Assembly: GCF_012273895.1 (NCBI RefSeq)
Contig: NC_052118.1
Span: forward strand, 2,852,001 to 2,916,000
Reading direction: 5' to 3'
DNA length: 64,000 bases
Source: Zerene cesonia
Lineage: Eukaryota; Arthropoda; Insecta; Lepidoptera; Pieridae
Shown: one piece after another, positions 38,801-48,250 of the stretch
Layout of the letters: every line of letters begins with the position of its first letter
Position numbering within the stretch: the stretch's first letter is position 1
Made by a program: the position numbers and the translations under genes
Notes under the pieces: generated by a model
What the model was told of the DNA's origin: nothing
Database searches by the model: none
Seen by the model: the letters and a program-made list of their open reading frames with translations, nothing else

Positions 38801-41800
38801 GGAGCCGGAGCGAACAGCTAGTATGAACATATATAAGTAAAGTATAACACAAAATGTTTCGCTTCCAGTGTGAAACCGTTCCCCGGTGCGGGCTACAAGG
38901 GCGTCCCCGGGGTGGGCGGTGTGGTGGGGGGCGGCACGGACGTCGCCCCCCCGCCCCCCTGGGAGGGGCGCGCGATCGCCACGCACAAGCTGCGCCTCGT
39001 GGAATTCTCCGCGTTTGTGGAACACCCTAGAGATCCGGATACGGTGAGCTACTAAATATATTTTGAATTAAAAAAAAATAAAGCACATTCACAGAATATC
39101 CATAAACAATCTAGAAGATTACTAAAACATATTCAGCAATAAGATTTTTAATCAAAAAATAACTCTAATACGTCGCAAAGACAATTAAGAAAACAATGGT
39201 GGGATTAATAAGACAACACTATGCAAATTTCACTTGTAATTTAATTTAAAAAGATCTCTATAACACTCACACTCTCTCTCTGTCTCTCTCTCTCTTCTTG
39301 AAGTAATAATCGCTTTAGACTTGTTTTTGTTAATTAATGTATTAACTTATTTGTATTATAGTATCCACCGAGTACGGCGCCGGCGCAGCATCTCTTCGTA
39401 CACATAGGTGGCACTGTTACATATGCGGATCCTTTATTAGAGGTAAATAATAATATTTTTTTTTATGTCACAGTCGGCAATTTAGCTGGTTAAGCCAGAT
39501 GTTGAGCGCCTACCACCGCCCATGAACATTTAGAGAGGCTTAAGGTCCATTGCAGACCTTACGCCTCCACGATTGGATTGCCGACTTAAAATTGGGAAGG
39601 GATAAAGAAAAGATTGGCGAGAGGAATAAATGAAAGGACTGGGAAGAGTAAGGAAAAGGATATGGGCCTCCGGCTCCCCCACTCAAAGAACGAAACACTA
39701 CAAAATGCTATTTCACGCCAGTCTTCTGTGGAGGTGTGGTACTTCCCCGGTGCAAGCTGGCCCAATTCGTGCCAAAGCGTGCTCGACTAACACATACAAT
39801 ATTTCCGTATATTATTCGTTTTTTGTTAGCTTAGTTATCTCCTACCTAGCCTATTATAGAAAAATGTATATAACTTAATATTAGAATTTTTATCAACACT
39901 GGTTTCATCGCGTATATTTCTTAAATATTTGGAAAACTTAAAAAAATTGAAATAAAATATATAAATCAAGATGCAGGATTCTCTGGGAATGGGAATGCGA
40001 TGCGGGAAAAACGCCTATAACCCTTAAGTCGTTTTGTCAAGTGGAAACTTAAGGTGTTACGTTTAATATTAACAATTTTCTAATAGAAGCAAAACTATAA
40101 TTTACTGAGTCGAGCAAGGTTCCACTTGAACCTAATACATTCCCTATTAACCTCCAAATAAATACAACATAAATTACGTTAACCACATTGTTTCGTTCCA
40201 GTCAGTAGACGTGCAACAGATAAACGACAAGTTCCCAGAGAAGAAGGGAGGTCTAAAGGAGCTGTACGAGAAAGGACCGCGGAACGCGTTCTTCCTTGTC
40301 AAGTTCTGGGCGGACCTCAATACAAATAACTTGGACGATCCCGCAGCCTTCTATGGCGTCACTAGTGTGTGAGTACATTTTGTTTGTCATGATTGGCAAT
40401 GGAGCTGGTGGGTCACCTGATGGTAAGAGCTACCACCGCCCATGAACATTAGGAGAGGCGTAAGGTCGATTACAGACTGCAGATTGCAGGATTGCTGACT
40501 TTAAATTGGAAAGGGAGTAAGAAAGGATTGACAAGAGGAACAAAGGAAAGGACTGGGAAGGTTAAGGAAAAGGGCATGGGCCTCCGGCTCCCCCACTCAC
40601 CGAACGAAACACAGCAGTATGCTATTTCACGCGGGTCTTCTGTGGGGATGTGGTACTTCCTCGATGCGAGCTGGCCCAATTCGTGCCAAACGTACAAAAC
40701 ATACAAAATTATTACTTGTTATACTTGGCGTCTACCTTTTTTTTTTAACAAGGAGGAAATCTTCAAAAGATAGTCTAGTTTTGGGGGAAAAGTAGAGCAT
40801 GTGGGATTTCTACCCACTAAAACCTCCTCGGCGGCCATACTCAAAGCATAATAGCAGGAATCCTGGGATCTCCTATGGAACGCACCAGGATCAAACAACA
40901 AACAAACAAGCTTACATAATAGCGTCTACCCTAAGCCTAATATTATAAATACGAATGTATGTTTATTGTTTGTTTTTCACGTTGCAACAGCGATTTTATG
41001 GTGTAATTTGTGTCTATGGCTTGTTAGGTTAAAGAGGAGTGATTCAGGATACTTTTTACCGCAGTAGTATATTACATTCCTATAGGAATTCCCTTATGTA
41101 ACAACTAGTTGTTTTCCATATATAAATAAAAGGAAATATGTTTTTCTTTGTTCTGGGCTAGATGGAAATTTATTCCAATCCAATCCAGTCCTGCCCTTAA
41201 ATTAATAATGCCCTTAAATTTTTTTTGAAAGTCGCCTATTGTTATCTCACCATTTTATCCATCTATGAAAGCAGTAGCCATAAAATTAAAAACAATTAAC
41301 ACACTCATTTATTCTCGAATCCAAAACTTTCTGATGAAATCGGAAACCTTAACTAACATATAAACGACTACTGGTCTTTAATTGGTTAATCCAGTGAGTG
41401 AAAAGCAATGATTTTTTTCATTGTCAATTTAGTATCATTTAGATATTTTGGAAAGCCAGATTTGAATAAATGATAACGTCTGATAATTATATTTACTCCA
41501 CTTCACTATGTCGCACGTTGATACGCATACATAATTATGTTTATCGATATTATTTATACCTAAATGATAAAATAATATATAAATTACGTGTCACACTGTC
41601 CGCGATCGACTTCTAAACTGTTTAACCGATTTCAATCAAATCTGCATAGATAGAATAGTTTATATTTTAATTACGATAAATGACCGGCCGGCGCCGATGC
41701 GTGCTTGTGTTCAATAATCCTCACTAATATTATTAATGAGGTGTGTTTGTTTGACATTCTGTTTAATTGCAAAGGAGTATTAAATTTTTTTGGGGACTGG

Positions 41801-43182
41801 ATATAGTTAGATGGCTAGAGCATGTATACCATGGGAATTTTCTTTGGCTATTGGAAAGCCAGAATTGAAAACTCGTATTTTTGTATATTTTATTTTATGA
41901 CAAATCTATCCTAAAACTTATAATTATCACCATCAGCCCATATATGTTCCCACTGTTGGGACACAGGCTATGGCCCCTACGAGAGTTCAGGCCATAATCC
42001 ACCACGCTGGCCAAGTGCAGGTTGGCAGATGTCACATGTCGTCGAACTTTTGATTCTTGGAGATGCCGGTTTCCACACCGTTTTAAGCAGTCGTGATGTT
42101 ATCCACATGTGCACACAATACAAAAAACACAAATTGAAAAATCAATTTATTTCCGGCAAGCTCATCTGATTTCGAACCCTCGAACTTAACGTATTTTACA
42201 ATAAACAATTTACGTATTGCAGATACGAGAGCAACGAGAACATGACGATAACATGCAGCACAAAGGTGTGTTCGTTCGGCAAGCAAGTGGTGGAAAAGGT
42301 GGAGACGGAATATGCGCGTTTTGAAGGCGGCCGCTTCGTGTACCGCATACAGAGGTCGCCCATGTGCGAGTACATGGTCAACTTCATACACAAGCTCAAA
42401 CATCTGCCGGAGAAGTATATGATGAACAGCGTGCTCGAGAACTTCACCATACTGCAGGTTTGTGATCTGGAATGTTCTGGAACTTTTCGTCTTCATAGAT
42501 TAGTTAAGAACGGTTAGACGAATACTCGTAAATTGTAATTGGTCGAAAGGCGTAATTTATCGGTAGATTACAAACTAACGTGGTAAAACCTAAGCCATTG
42601 CCAAATGCCCATTTCGCAATATAATGATTTTTTGGTTCCGTTTCATTATTTTAATACATTTCTAATAAATCGCATAAGTATTTTTATTTCTGAGCTATGA
42701 TATGTACGCATATGTGTGTGTCATGTGCAACGCAACGCGTTTTTAGGTACAAATGTGTTATTTTCGCTCCTGTAGTTCCCTTAAATGTATTAAATATAAG
42801 CCACATCCTCACCCTTTCTAGATTTTTCTTTTATTTCTGACGTCAATACTTCGCCTATATGCGGGTAACGCATTAGTAGAGGCCCTACCACTCCAAATGT
42901 TCAAGGGCGGTGGTCACCTACCATTAAGTGAACCACCGGCTCAGTTGCTTTAACTTTTTAAACTTAAAAAAATGATAATTGTAAACATAGCATATTGTTG
43001 TTTGTTTTGTTCAGCAGATTTTCGTTGAAAAAATTATTGATTGATTGAAAAAATGTCTTGTTTCGCAGGTGGTATCAAACCGGGACACACAAGAAACATT
43101 ACTGTGCGCAGCGTTTGTGTTCGAAGTGTCGAACAGCGAGCACGGCGCACAACACCACATCTACAGGCTGGTTAAAGACTGA
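20731..43182 (+). CDS. sd: Scalloped / TEAD transcription factor (9 exons, 5' incomplete)
   Basis: TEA-domain transcription factor, the nuclear DNA-binding partner of Yorkie (Hippo output) and Vestigial (wing identity) in insects. Exons: 20731-20861, 24433-24562, 36458-36588, 37687-37727, 38869-39043, 39362-39442, 40202-40368, 42223-42457, 43069-43182. All junctions are GT-AG, phases join without a break, and the stop is TGA. Visible protein is about 400 aa: an acidic N-terminal piece ending DVGDASDDEK, the TEA domain (WSPDIEQSFQEAL to RRKLREIQAKLKV), a Pro/Gly-rich linker, and the C-terminal YAP/Yki-binding domain ending HHIYRLVKD. From memory, the C-terminal half resembles vertebrate TEAD1 even more than Drosophila Sd. 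The first exon begins inside a codon, so at least one upstream coding exon is missing; I did not find it in the 20.7 kb before it. Identity is very secure; exact 5' structure and isoforms are not. Confidence 0.97.
22227..22385 (+). mobile_element. Helitron-like element, GGGCGAAGC subfamily
   Basis: tactaatattataaag head, (TGTT)n-like stretch, gtaccacgggcgaagccggggcg tail and CTAG|T end. Its tail is nearly identical to the copy at 20403. Confidence 0.65.
22912..23115 (-). mobile_element. Helitron-like element, CGCGGGGCGCAG subfamily
   Basis: Minus-strand copy of the 11929 type: reads gcgccccgcggtttcacccg at the left and cgcatttataatattagtagga at the right, with an internal (CA)n tract. The terminal CTAG has one change. 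Confidence 0.65.
24433..24562 (+). CDS. sd: sd exon: first half of TEA DNA-binding domain
   Basis: Acceptor cgttcgcag, donor G|GTGAGT, ends in phase 1. It encodes DMSAADAEGVWSPDIEQSF and continues to RRKIILSDEGKMYG, the first helix and loop of the TEA domain. Nearly invariant across animals. Confidence 0.97.
26172..26345 (-). mobile_element. Helitron-like element, degenerate
   Basis: Left edge actagtattccgcccgcggctttgcccgc is the reverse complement of a gcgggc...CTAG|T tail. 'ctctgtacgaaatttcaac' matches the internal box. The right end is not clear. Confidence 0.45.
29169..29363 (-). mobile_element. Helitron-like element, CGCGGGGCGCAG subfamily
   Basis: tgctgcgccccgcg at the left, 'acgtaccaaatttaattgcaattgattcaatagtttttgcg' in the body, (CA)n and tttcgcatttataatatt at the right. 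Same type as 11929 and 22912, with the tail partly lost. Confidence 0.6.
29466..29520. repeat. 24-bp hairpin in long sd intron
   Basis: Arms 29466-29489 and 29497-29520 pair at 21 of 24 positions, and two of the three mismatches are G-U wobbles in the sense RNA. Loop gcaatat. Confidence 0.9.
29586..29736 (-). mobile_element. Helitron-like element, diverged
   Basis: actag at the left edge, an (AAAC)n tract, and cctttttataatattagtgtaga at the right, i.e. the reversed head motif. The body differs from the other copies. Confidence 0.45.
31250..31570. promoter_or_regulatory. GC-rich island inside long sd intron (candidate regulatory element)
   Basis: About 320 bp of clearly GC-rich sequence (ggggggccggagggtttgcc, ggggcccggccgctaggcgg, agcgccccgcccgtcctcgg) in an AT-rich intron. 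No open frame with splice sites fits an exon. Function is inferred from composition only. Confidence 0.35.
31981..33065 (+). repeat. Left copy of the 1.1 kb sequence flanking the gap
   Basis: Matches 34066-35150 almost base for base, in direct orientation, starting at ctgcctttttt and running up to the first N. Differences are only a T-run/C change near the start, one T indel around 32919 versus 35009, and a few bases at the gap edge. This is allele-level divergence, unlike the diverged interspersed repeats elsewhere in the window. Confidence 0.95.
33066..34065. other. Assembly gap, exactly 1000 N
   Basis: A run of N of exactly 1000 bases, a conventional unknown-size spacer. The sequence before and after it is nearly the same 1.1 kb, so the true gap is probably zero or negative. 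Confidence 0.99.
34066..35150 (+). repeat. Right copy of the 1.1 kb sequence flanking the gap
   Basis: Begins directly after the last N with the same ctgcc...gcaggaacagatcac start as the left copy and follows it to the ctttaaaatatcc / ctataaaatatcc region. After this the sequence continues uniquely as sd intron. Only one of the two copies is likely to exist per haplotype. Confidence 0.95.
36458..36588 (+). CDS. sd: sd exon: second half of TEA domain, recognition helix
   Basis: Acceptor aattacag, donor GTG|GTAAGT. It starts with the last two bases of the Gly codon split by the 11.9 kb intron and encodes RNELIARYIKLRTGKTRTRK, then QVSSHIQVLARRKLREIQAKLKV. The RKQVSSHIQVLARR stretch is the DNA-recognition helix. 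Phase 0 at the end. Confidence 0.97.
37687..37727 (+). CDS. sd: sd exon: short post-TEA linker
   Basis: A 41-nt exon after the acceptor ttttccag, with donor GA|GTGAGT. It encodes QFWQPGLQAGTSQ plus a split Asp codon, equivalent to the QFWQPGLQ...TSQD block directly after the TEA domain in TEAD proteins. Too short for ORF-based detection. Confidence 0.94.
38662..38821 (+). mobile_element. Helitron-like element upstream of an sd exon
   Basis: 'acggctgaaccgattttaatgaca' body and gggcggagccggagcgaacagCTAG|T tail. The CTAG ends 47 bp before the sd exon at 38869. Confidence 0.55.
38869..39043 (+). CDS. sd: sd exon: Gly/Pro-rich linker and start of Yki-binding domain
   Basis: Acceptor gcttccag, donor ACG|GTGAGC. 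It begins VKPFPGAGYKG, passes a glycine-rich then proline-rich run (PGVGGVVGGG, APPPPWEG) and continues to GRAIATHKLRLVEFSAFVEH, the first strand of the Vg/Yki-binding domain. The Tyr-containing stretch between TSQD and KPFP in one fly isoform is absent on this path. The exon is strongly GC-rich, with G- and C-runs. Confidence 0.94.
39271..39297. repeat. (CT)n microsatellite in sd intron
   Basis: actctctctctgtctctctctctc-type tract with one interruption, about 65 bp before the exon at 39362. Confidence 0.9.
39362..39442 (+). CDS. sd: sd exon: Yki-binding domain segment
   Basis: 81 nt, phase 0 on both sides (acceptor gtattatag, donor GAG|GTAAAT). It encodes YPPSTAPAQHLFVHIGGTVT and then YADPLLE. 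HLFVHIG and DPLLE are family landmarks. The first nine codons are an insertion relative to the vertebrate protein. Confidence 0.94.
39470..39788 (+). repeat. Dispersed repeat, copy in sd intron
   Basis: About 300 bp from 'acagtcggcaatttagctgg' to 'ctggcccaattcgtgccaaa'. It shares ordered blocks with 40390-40690: 'taccaccgcccatgaacatt', 'aaggactgggaag', 'gcctccggctcccccactca' and 'tatttcacg'. Probably a short non-autonomous retroelement; class not determined. Confidence 0.7.
40202..40368 (+). CDS. sd: sd exon: Yki-binding domain core
   Basis: Acceptor cgttccag, donor GT|GTGAGT, phase 2 at the end. It encodes SVDVQQINDKFPEKKGGLKE, then LYEKGPRNAFFLVKFWADLN and AAFYGVTSV. These blocks are near-identical to animal TEADs (as recalled). 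Confidence 0.96.
40390..40692 (+). repeat. Dispersed repeat, second copy in next sd intron
   Basis: Same family and orientation as 39470, well conserved along its length (gagctaccaccgcccatgaa to tggcccaattcgtgccaaa). Confidence 0.7.
40790..40895 (+). repeat. Dispersed repeat shared with 47325-47404
   Basis: 'acccactaaaacctcctcgg', then a 'ccatactcaaagcata' type block and 'gatctcctatggaacg' recur at 47325-47404 in the same orientation with scattered changes. Family unknown. Confidence 0.55.
40934..41108 (+). mobile_element. Helitron-like element, strongly diverged
   Basis: cctaatattataaatacgaatg head with a TGTTTGTTT tract, 'actttttaccg' body and an aactagt end. The internal box is mostly lost. 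Confidence 0.45.
41922..42187 (-). mobile_element. tRNA-derived SINE, head eroded, next to an sd exon
   Basis: Minus-strand copy: catcagcccatatatgttcc at the left (tail side), ccaccacgctggccaagtgc in the body, and tttcgaaccctcgaac as a damaged B box at the right. The A box is missing. It ends about 35 bp from the acceptor of the exon at 42223. Confidence 0.65.
42223..42457 (+). CDS. sd: sd exon: Yki-binding domain, longest exon
   Basis: Acceptor gtattgcag, donor CAG|GTTTGT. It encodes YESNENMTITCSTKVCSFGK, then QVVEKVETEYARFEGGRFVY, SPMCEYMVNFIHKLKHLPEK and YMMNSVLENFTILQ. This is the most conserved part of the C-terminal domain. A SINE remnant ends only about 35 bp upstream of the acceptor. 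Confidence 0.97.
42850..42955 (-). repeat. Fragment of the same dispersed repeat, minus strand
   Basis: Reverse complement reads 'actgagccggtggttcactt', 'aatggtaggtgaccaccgcc' and 'cttgaaca', i.e. the head of the 39470/40390 family. Lies in the last sd intron. Confidence 0.5.
43069..43182 (+). CDS. sd: sd terminal coding exon
   Basis: Acceptor tttcgcag, then VVSNRDTQETLLCAAFVFEV and SNSEHGAQHHIYRLVKD followed by TGA. The C-terminus is at the conserved TEAD end. Confidence 0.97.
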   Translation: MVSNRDTQETLLCAAFVFEVSNSEHGAQHHIYRLVKD

Positions 43183-44420
43183 ATTAACCACACACGGATA
43201 TATTGGCACGTTATTTATACTGTTTTTTTAATGTCGAAAACGTCGCGTTTCATTTGTTTTAGCAACTACAACTGTAACTGGGACTTGATTTAAGAGAAAC
43301 ATATGTATTGTGGTTTGTGGGTGTGCGATTTTGCAACTGTATCGACTGGTGCGATGCAATCTGTGACAGTTTGTTTTTTTTTTTCTTTATTATCTGTGTA
43401 CGTCCGTTACACAGTTCTACAGATTCGCAATAATTGATTGACCTTTCGAATGTTTTCAAATTGTGACCTTTTTTTTTTGTTTAGTGCAATATTTTTATTT
43501 GTGCAAAATATGTTTCGAATATAATTTGAAAATCAAAGCTTCTAGCAGTTTAAAGATCGGATATACTCGTTATTTACAACTAACAATAACGCTTCAAAGA
43601 GATTGTATATAAATATTGGCCTGTACCAATTATATGATTTAATATGAAAGTAGGTGAAATCGTTATTCTTATATTAACGAACCTTCATAGCAAAAATGTG
43701 ATCTGAAAATAATGCTACAAGTATTTTTGTAAACGAAATTTTTATGTATAGCTCAATTTTAATATCGTATAGTTTAACATTGCCCGCGCGTGCGGACAGC
43801 CTACTTTTCTACACTTCTATTCGTTTCTACAAGTTCTCATTTGTCCTTCGTTTTAATAAATCTAATATTTGTAAGGGATTAGACGCATGTAAAATAAAAT
43901 CATAATACTAATAAAGATTATAAATGAATACACACAGTGCCTCTAATAATTATGTTACATTAACATAAATTACTTGAGCGTTTTTAATATTTTCACTAAA
44001 ATAGAGAAATTAGTGAAGACATTAAAACATAGTGTAGAAATTGTGAATCATGCATAGTTCGTTTAAGTGTAAAGATAAGGAAATGTCTAAAGAGAATTAT
44101 TGAAATTTCGCTAATGGTGCAGTTTTTGTTGCTTTTGCTATTCTACTTAGACTATATTTATTTTTACTTCACGTCCATCGTATTTTGTTTATGATTTATT
44201 GATTGATATTTCATTAATTATGTTTCATTTTGTATACATTGAAAGAAATTGTTTTTTTTTTCAAATGTTTTTATCGGTTTTGCCTCTGCAGTTTTTGCCA
44301 TTGTTTTTGACGTGTACATAAAGAAACTTAAGTGTTCAAATGTTAACACGATTACTGTATCATATAAATAGTGAATATCGTTTCTATAACGTGTACAGTG
44401 TAGCTTATATAGAGAATAAA
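43183..44420 (+). other. Probable sd 3' UTR with several poly(A) signals
   Basis: AT-rich sequence with no ORF of note. Canonical AATAAA hexamers occur at 43855, 43893, 43910 and 44415, so several 3' ends are possible. The true end cannot be fixed from sequence alone. Confidence 0.5.
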
Positions 44421-47204
44421 GTATTTTCTGATTACCTTAAAACTCACGAGCATATCGTATTCTTCATGCAAAAATTATATGACAATAAGATTAACGTTTG
44501 ACAGCTAGATAGTATTTCTTACGAGTCGTCTTTATTTATAAAATATTAATTTAGTTTAAAATCGTTTTTTTTTTTTAAACAAACTCTGAGCTATATATAA
44601 AACGCCTGGTTTTGGTATTAAACAGTTTTACATTGTCTTTGGAAATTATTTGACATTAACTCGTTTACAATGTTGCTACTTATTTACAACTTTTTGACTA
44701 TATTAACAACAGAGATGGCGTTGCAGTAGCTTTAATAATCAGCACAGATTCTTCTGGAATAATGCAATTTTCTTACCAATTTCATTAAATATCAACTACG
44801 AACTGTATCTTTGTGTGTTTGATCATATTTCAACGTCTAAAGTACAAACGCACGTCGTATATCGACCCTCTCAATACATAAATACGTGGCAATGATTTGA
44901 TCTCTCTTTTAGTCAAATATTTTAAAAACGGCGTCGTGAACGCTCTTAAGTTAAACATCGGTAACTGTGCATTACATAGGTTTTAGTTGGAGACACGATA
45001 GATAAATATTGTTAGATAAACAATAAGAGATTTTTTTGTATTTATTTCATAGATTTATATTAGATAAATTGTAAAGTGAATAGATTAAGGACGGAGTTTT
45101 TTTTTTTCTAATATGGCGATGGTCGTTCGGAAAGTAAGAGTTAGTACTTAAGTGGAACTTAATTTTTCATTTGCTTGGTCGCCTTTAGTTTCCGAGAGGG
45201 CGAATGATTTCATTGTTGTGATTTTTCTTATGTACTCAAACGAGATTATGTCTCTTTTGCTTTTAGTGACGCGGCAGATGGCGTCGGAGGTAGATAATAT
45301 TATAGCGTAACTTGTAAATATAATTTAGTGCATTTCTTTCGGTTGTAGCGTTCTAAGTGTATTGTTTGCTTCTACAAAAGTCTTTCATATCGACAATCTG
45401 CCATATCAATATGAAAAATATTTTATAGTCTATAGATTTGGGGTGAATCATTTGTGTTAGTTTTAGTGTAGAAGAATTTGAGTTTCTTTTGACATTCTTC
45501 GAATCCCTCCTTCTCATATAATCGGCAAATGATTACCTGCAAAACTATTAGACAAGTGTACAGTATTTTAAATATAATATTACGTTAAAGATTTGTATGA
45601 AAATTTAATTATATTGTCTTCTTAAAATGTTGTGTTGTTATTTGAAATTACCTTTTCCTAGGAGTTTATTGAGTATTGGAGAATGATTTTATTTATAGTG
45701 TGATTCATACAGTCCTAGATAAATTAACTAGCTAGCTAGTAGATACCTGTAAATGGAAATATTATATATTACCTTATAAATATTATATAAATATAACCTA
45801 TTGCGTGGCCGCACTTTAAACAGCAATAGCATATTCTGGTGGTGCCACCTATGTTGGTTTTCCCTTATTAGGCAATAAATGTATTTACCAAATTCATTCA
45901 TGAATTGCTTAGTATGCATCTTGATATATTTTCCATGAATATTATGGATGAACAAATACATAATAAGTACTATTTAAAACTAATAAATGAAAAACTATAG
46001 ATTTTTAAGAATTTGTGGAAACTCTAATTAGACAATATGTCGATTGTGAGGTTCAGACAATGCCGAATGGCTAAGTAGTTGATGATGAAATAATGCTAAG
46101 TTATATTTTTTACTTACAAAATAAGATTAGAATGAAATCCAACCTTTTGCCTCTTTACATTACTGGACGAAAACCTGAAATTTTAAATGCAGTATAATAA
46201 ATTTACAGAGGCACAGATACTACATTATTAATATAACGTACAAATAAAATATTTTTATTACAATTTATTGGGATACATGTCTTAAATGGTAACCCAATTG
46301 AATATCTATCGAAAAAATAAAACGTGTTTTAAATCTTATATAGCCAAAATAATCTTATTACAAAACACAATAATACTGTTTTTAAGAAGAAAAAGATCCA
46401 TGTTGTTTCACCAATTTTTCGCTCACTCCAGTTTACACTCAAAACACAGAAACCCACCATTGCACATAACACGAAATGTATTAACTATGTCTCCAGAACC
46501 ACTTAAAAGGCACGGAATCACCACAAAGTCAGAAAATCTCACAAGAGCGAACGTCAAAACACTTTAAAAACCCGCCAAGCCAATAAGGACAAAGTAAATC
46601 TTTTGTCTTTGCTATGTAGGTACGTAAGGAACCAATTCCACTCTAAAAATCGTAGCCCTTCAATGGTCCCATCTGTAGGTACTATATTTACTTCCTAACT
46701 TAGTGAAAACTGGAAAGTATTGACTGTGTTAGAAGTGGCCCGTGTGTAACCTGGTTACGACGCTAGTTTTAATAAAGTAAGTAAACAAAGATCGTAGTTT
46801 TTATCTTCTAAATACAAAAACAACAATGGAATATTCAAACTAAGTAGTACCTATGTCCTCCAATAGCTGGAATTTTATCATATTATTAAAATGTAATTAT
46901 CCATCATTTATATTGATTACATATTGTTTCAATTAGATAATGTCTACAGAAAATGACTGAGCAGTAATTACATGCGAAGCATTGTTTTTCCTCAATATCA
47001 ATACTTTTTAATATTATTAACAATACTCTGTCCAGCCAGGGTTCAATTACCTCTCTAGACGTTAGGTACTATTTTCTCAAGCAACATTTTAATCAATTTT
47101 CTATATCTACATAACCGCCTCTGTCTTTGGCAGTGATAATATATAAGTAGTAGCCAAGGAGCCCTGGATTTGAATCAACATGGGGACTTAAAAATATAGT
47201 TACT

Positions 47205-47262
47205 ATCATCATCATATATGTTCCCACTGCTGGGACACGGCCTCCTGTGAAGGTTTAGGCCA
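47205..47262 (-). mobile_element. SINE tail fragment
   Basis: catcatcatatatgttccca, then ctgctgggacacggcctcct and aggtttaggcc match the tail part of the SINE. It stops exactly where the 25-bp inverted repeat begins. Confidence 0.6.
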
Positions 47263-47320
47263 AAGGTATACATTAGGTATATTATGGGTATATCGCATAA
47301 TATACCTAATGTATACCTTT
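47262..47320. repeat. Perfect 25-bp inverted repeat, 9-nt loop
   Basis: Arms 47262-47286 and 47296-47320 are exact reverse complements, with loop ggtatatcg. Located between a SINE tail fragment and another dispersed repeat. Confidence 0.97.
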
Positions 47321-47324
47321 TTTT

Positions 47325-47404
47325 AATCTTACCCACTAAAACCTCCTCGGTGACCAAACTCAAAGCATGGTAGAAGAGACTCAGTGATCTCGTATGGAAT
47401 GTGA
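47325..47404 (+). repeat. Dispersed repeat shared with 40790-40895
   Basis: Second copy of the 'acccactaaaacctcctcgg' block, immediately to the right of the 25-bp inverted repeat. Confidence 0.55.
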
Positions 47405-47514
47405 TTTATAGATAGGTATAGACACCCACTTATGATAGAATTAATGCAAAAAAGACAATCGAAATTAAAAGAAAATATTTAAAACACAATTTTACATAGA
47501 TATTTACATAATTA

Positions 47515-47718
47515 TCATCCCTCCTATGACGATTCAGGCTATAATCCACCACGCTGGCCAAGTGCTGGTTGGCAGATGTCACATGTCGTGGAACTTTTTT
47601 CATTCTCGGACATGCCGGTTTCGTCACGATGTTTTCCTTGACCGTTTCGAGCAGCAATGGTCTCGAACCCCCGACTTATCGATTTTGAAGTACGAGGTCC
47701 TCAGCACTGAACCACCAA
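47515..47718 (-). mobile_element. SINE, tail missing
   Basis: Minus-strand copy with 'ataatccaccacgctggcca', 'ggtctcgaacccccgactta' (B box) and 'tcctcagcactgaaccacc' (A box region). It lacks the last 60 or so tail bases. Confidence 0.65.
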
Positions 47719-48180
47719 TAAATGTGTATTCTTAATAAATAATATACTGATATCTGAAATGTTGAGATGATTAAAAATATAAACGAGATACGGAACCTTA
47801 TTGTATCACAATGACTTATTATTACATCAAATTGATAACATTTATAAAGATTTTGGGCGAGACGACCGAGAAAAATAAAATGTTTTAGTATATGGGGGGG
47901 CTAGCGAACGATTGAGACTGCTTACTAAACAGCTTAAGCGTCTTACTTACGGTAAGGAAAATAATTTAAAATTCTTTATTGGTATATCTTTAATCTTTTA
48001 TTAATAAGATATAAATTATTATTATGGGCAGTCTATATGAATATGTTTTCATAATATATATATATGAAACGTGTGAGAGAAAAACAAACTACCTCGTGAT
48101 TAATAAATATGTGAAAGTGGTAAACTAGTTATCGTAATGCCGATATCGATATGTTTTTTTTTGTTACCAGCATAAGCAGA

Positions 48181-48250
48181 ATGTGGAAATCTCAAAATAC
48201 ATCTCTATTTCTTGTTGCCTTAATTTACACTGTTGCCATCGCGAAATGTG
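48181..48250 (+). CDS. Gba1: GBA exon 1: signal peptide
   Basis: Encodes MWKSQNTSLFLVALIYTVAI then AKC, a hydrophobic secretion signal, ending G|GTAAGT in phase 1. The ATG is the first in the exon that follows the acceptor-like tttttttttgttaccag. Confidence 0.88.

Larger units (their letters stand above)
44421..48170. other. Intergenic region between sd and GBA
   Basis: AT-rich, no gene seen. It carries two SINE pieces on the minus strand (47205-47262 and 47515-47718), a 25-bp inverted repeat (47262-47320) and a further dispersed repeat (47325-47404). The GBA promoter and 5' UTR exon should lie towards the right end, but I could not place them. Confidence 0.6.

Noticed and set aside
42083..42496. 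137-aa minus-strand ORF
   Set aside because: Antisense shadow of the sd exon at 42223-42457 joined to SINE sequence.
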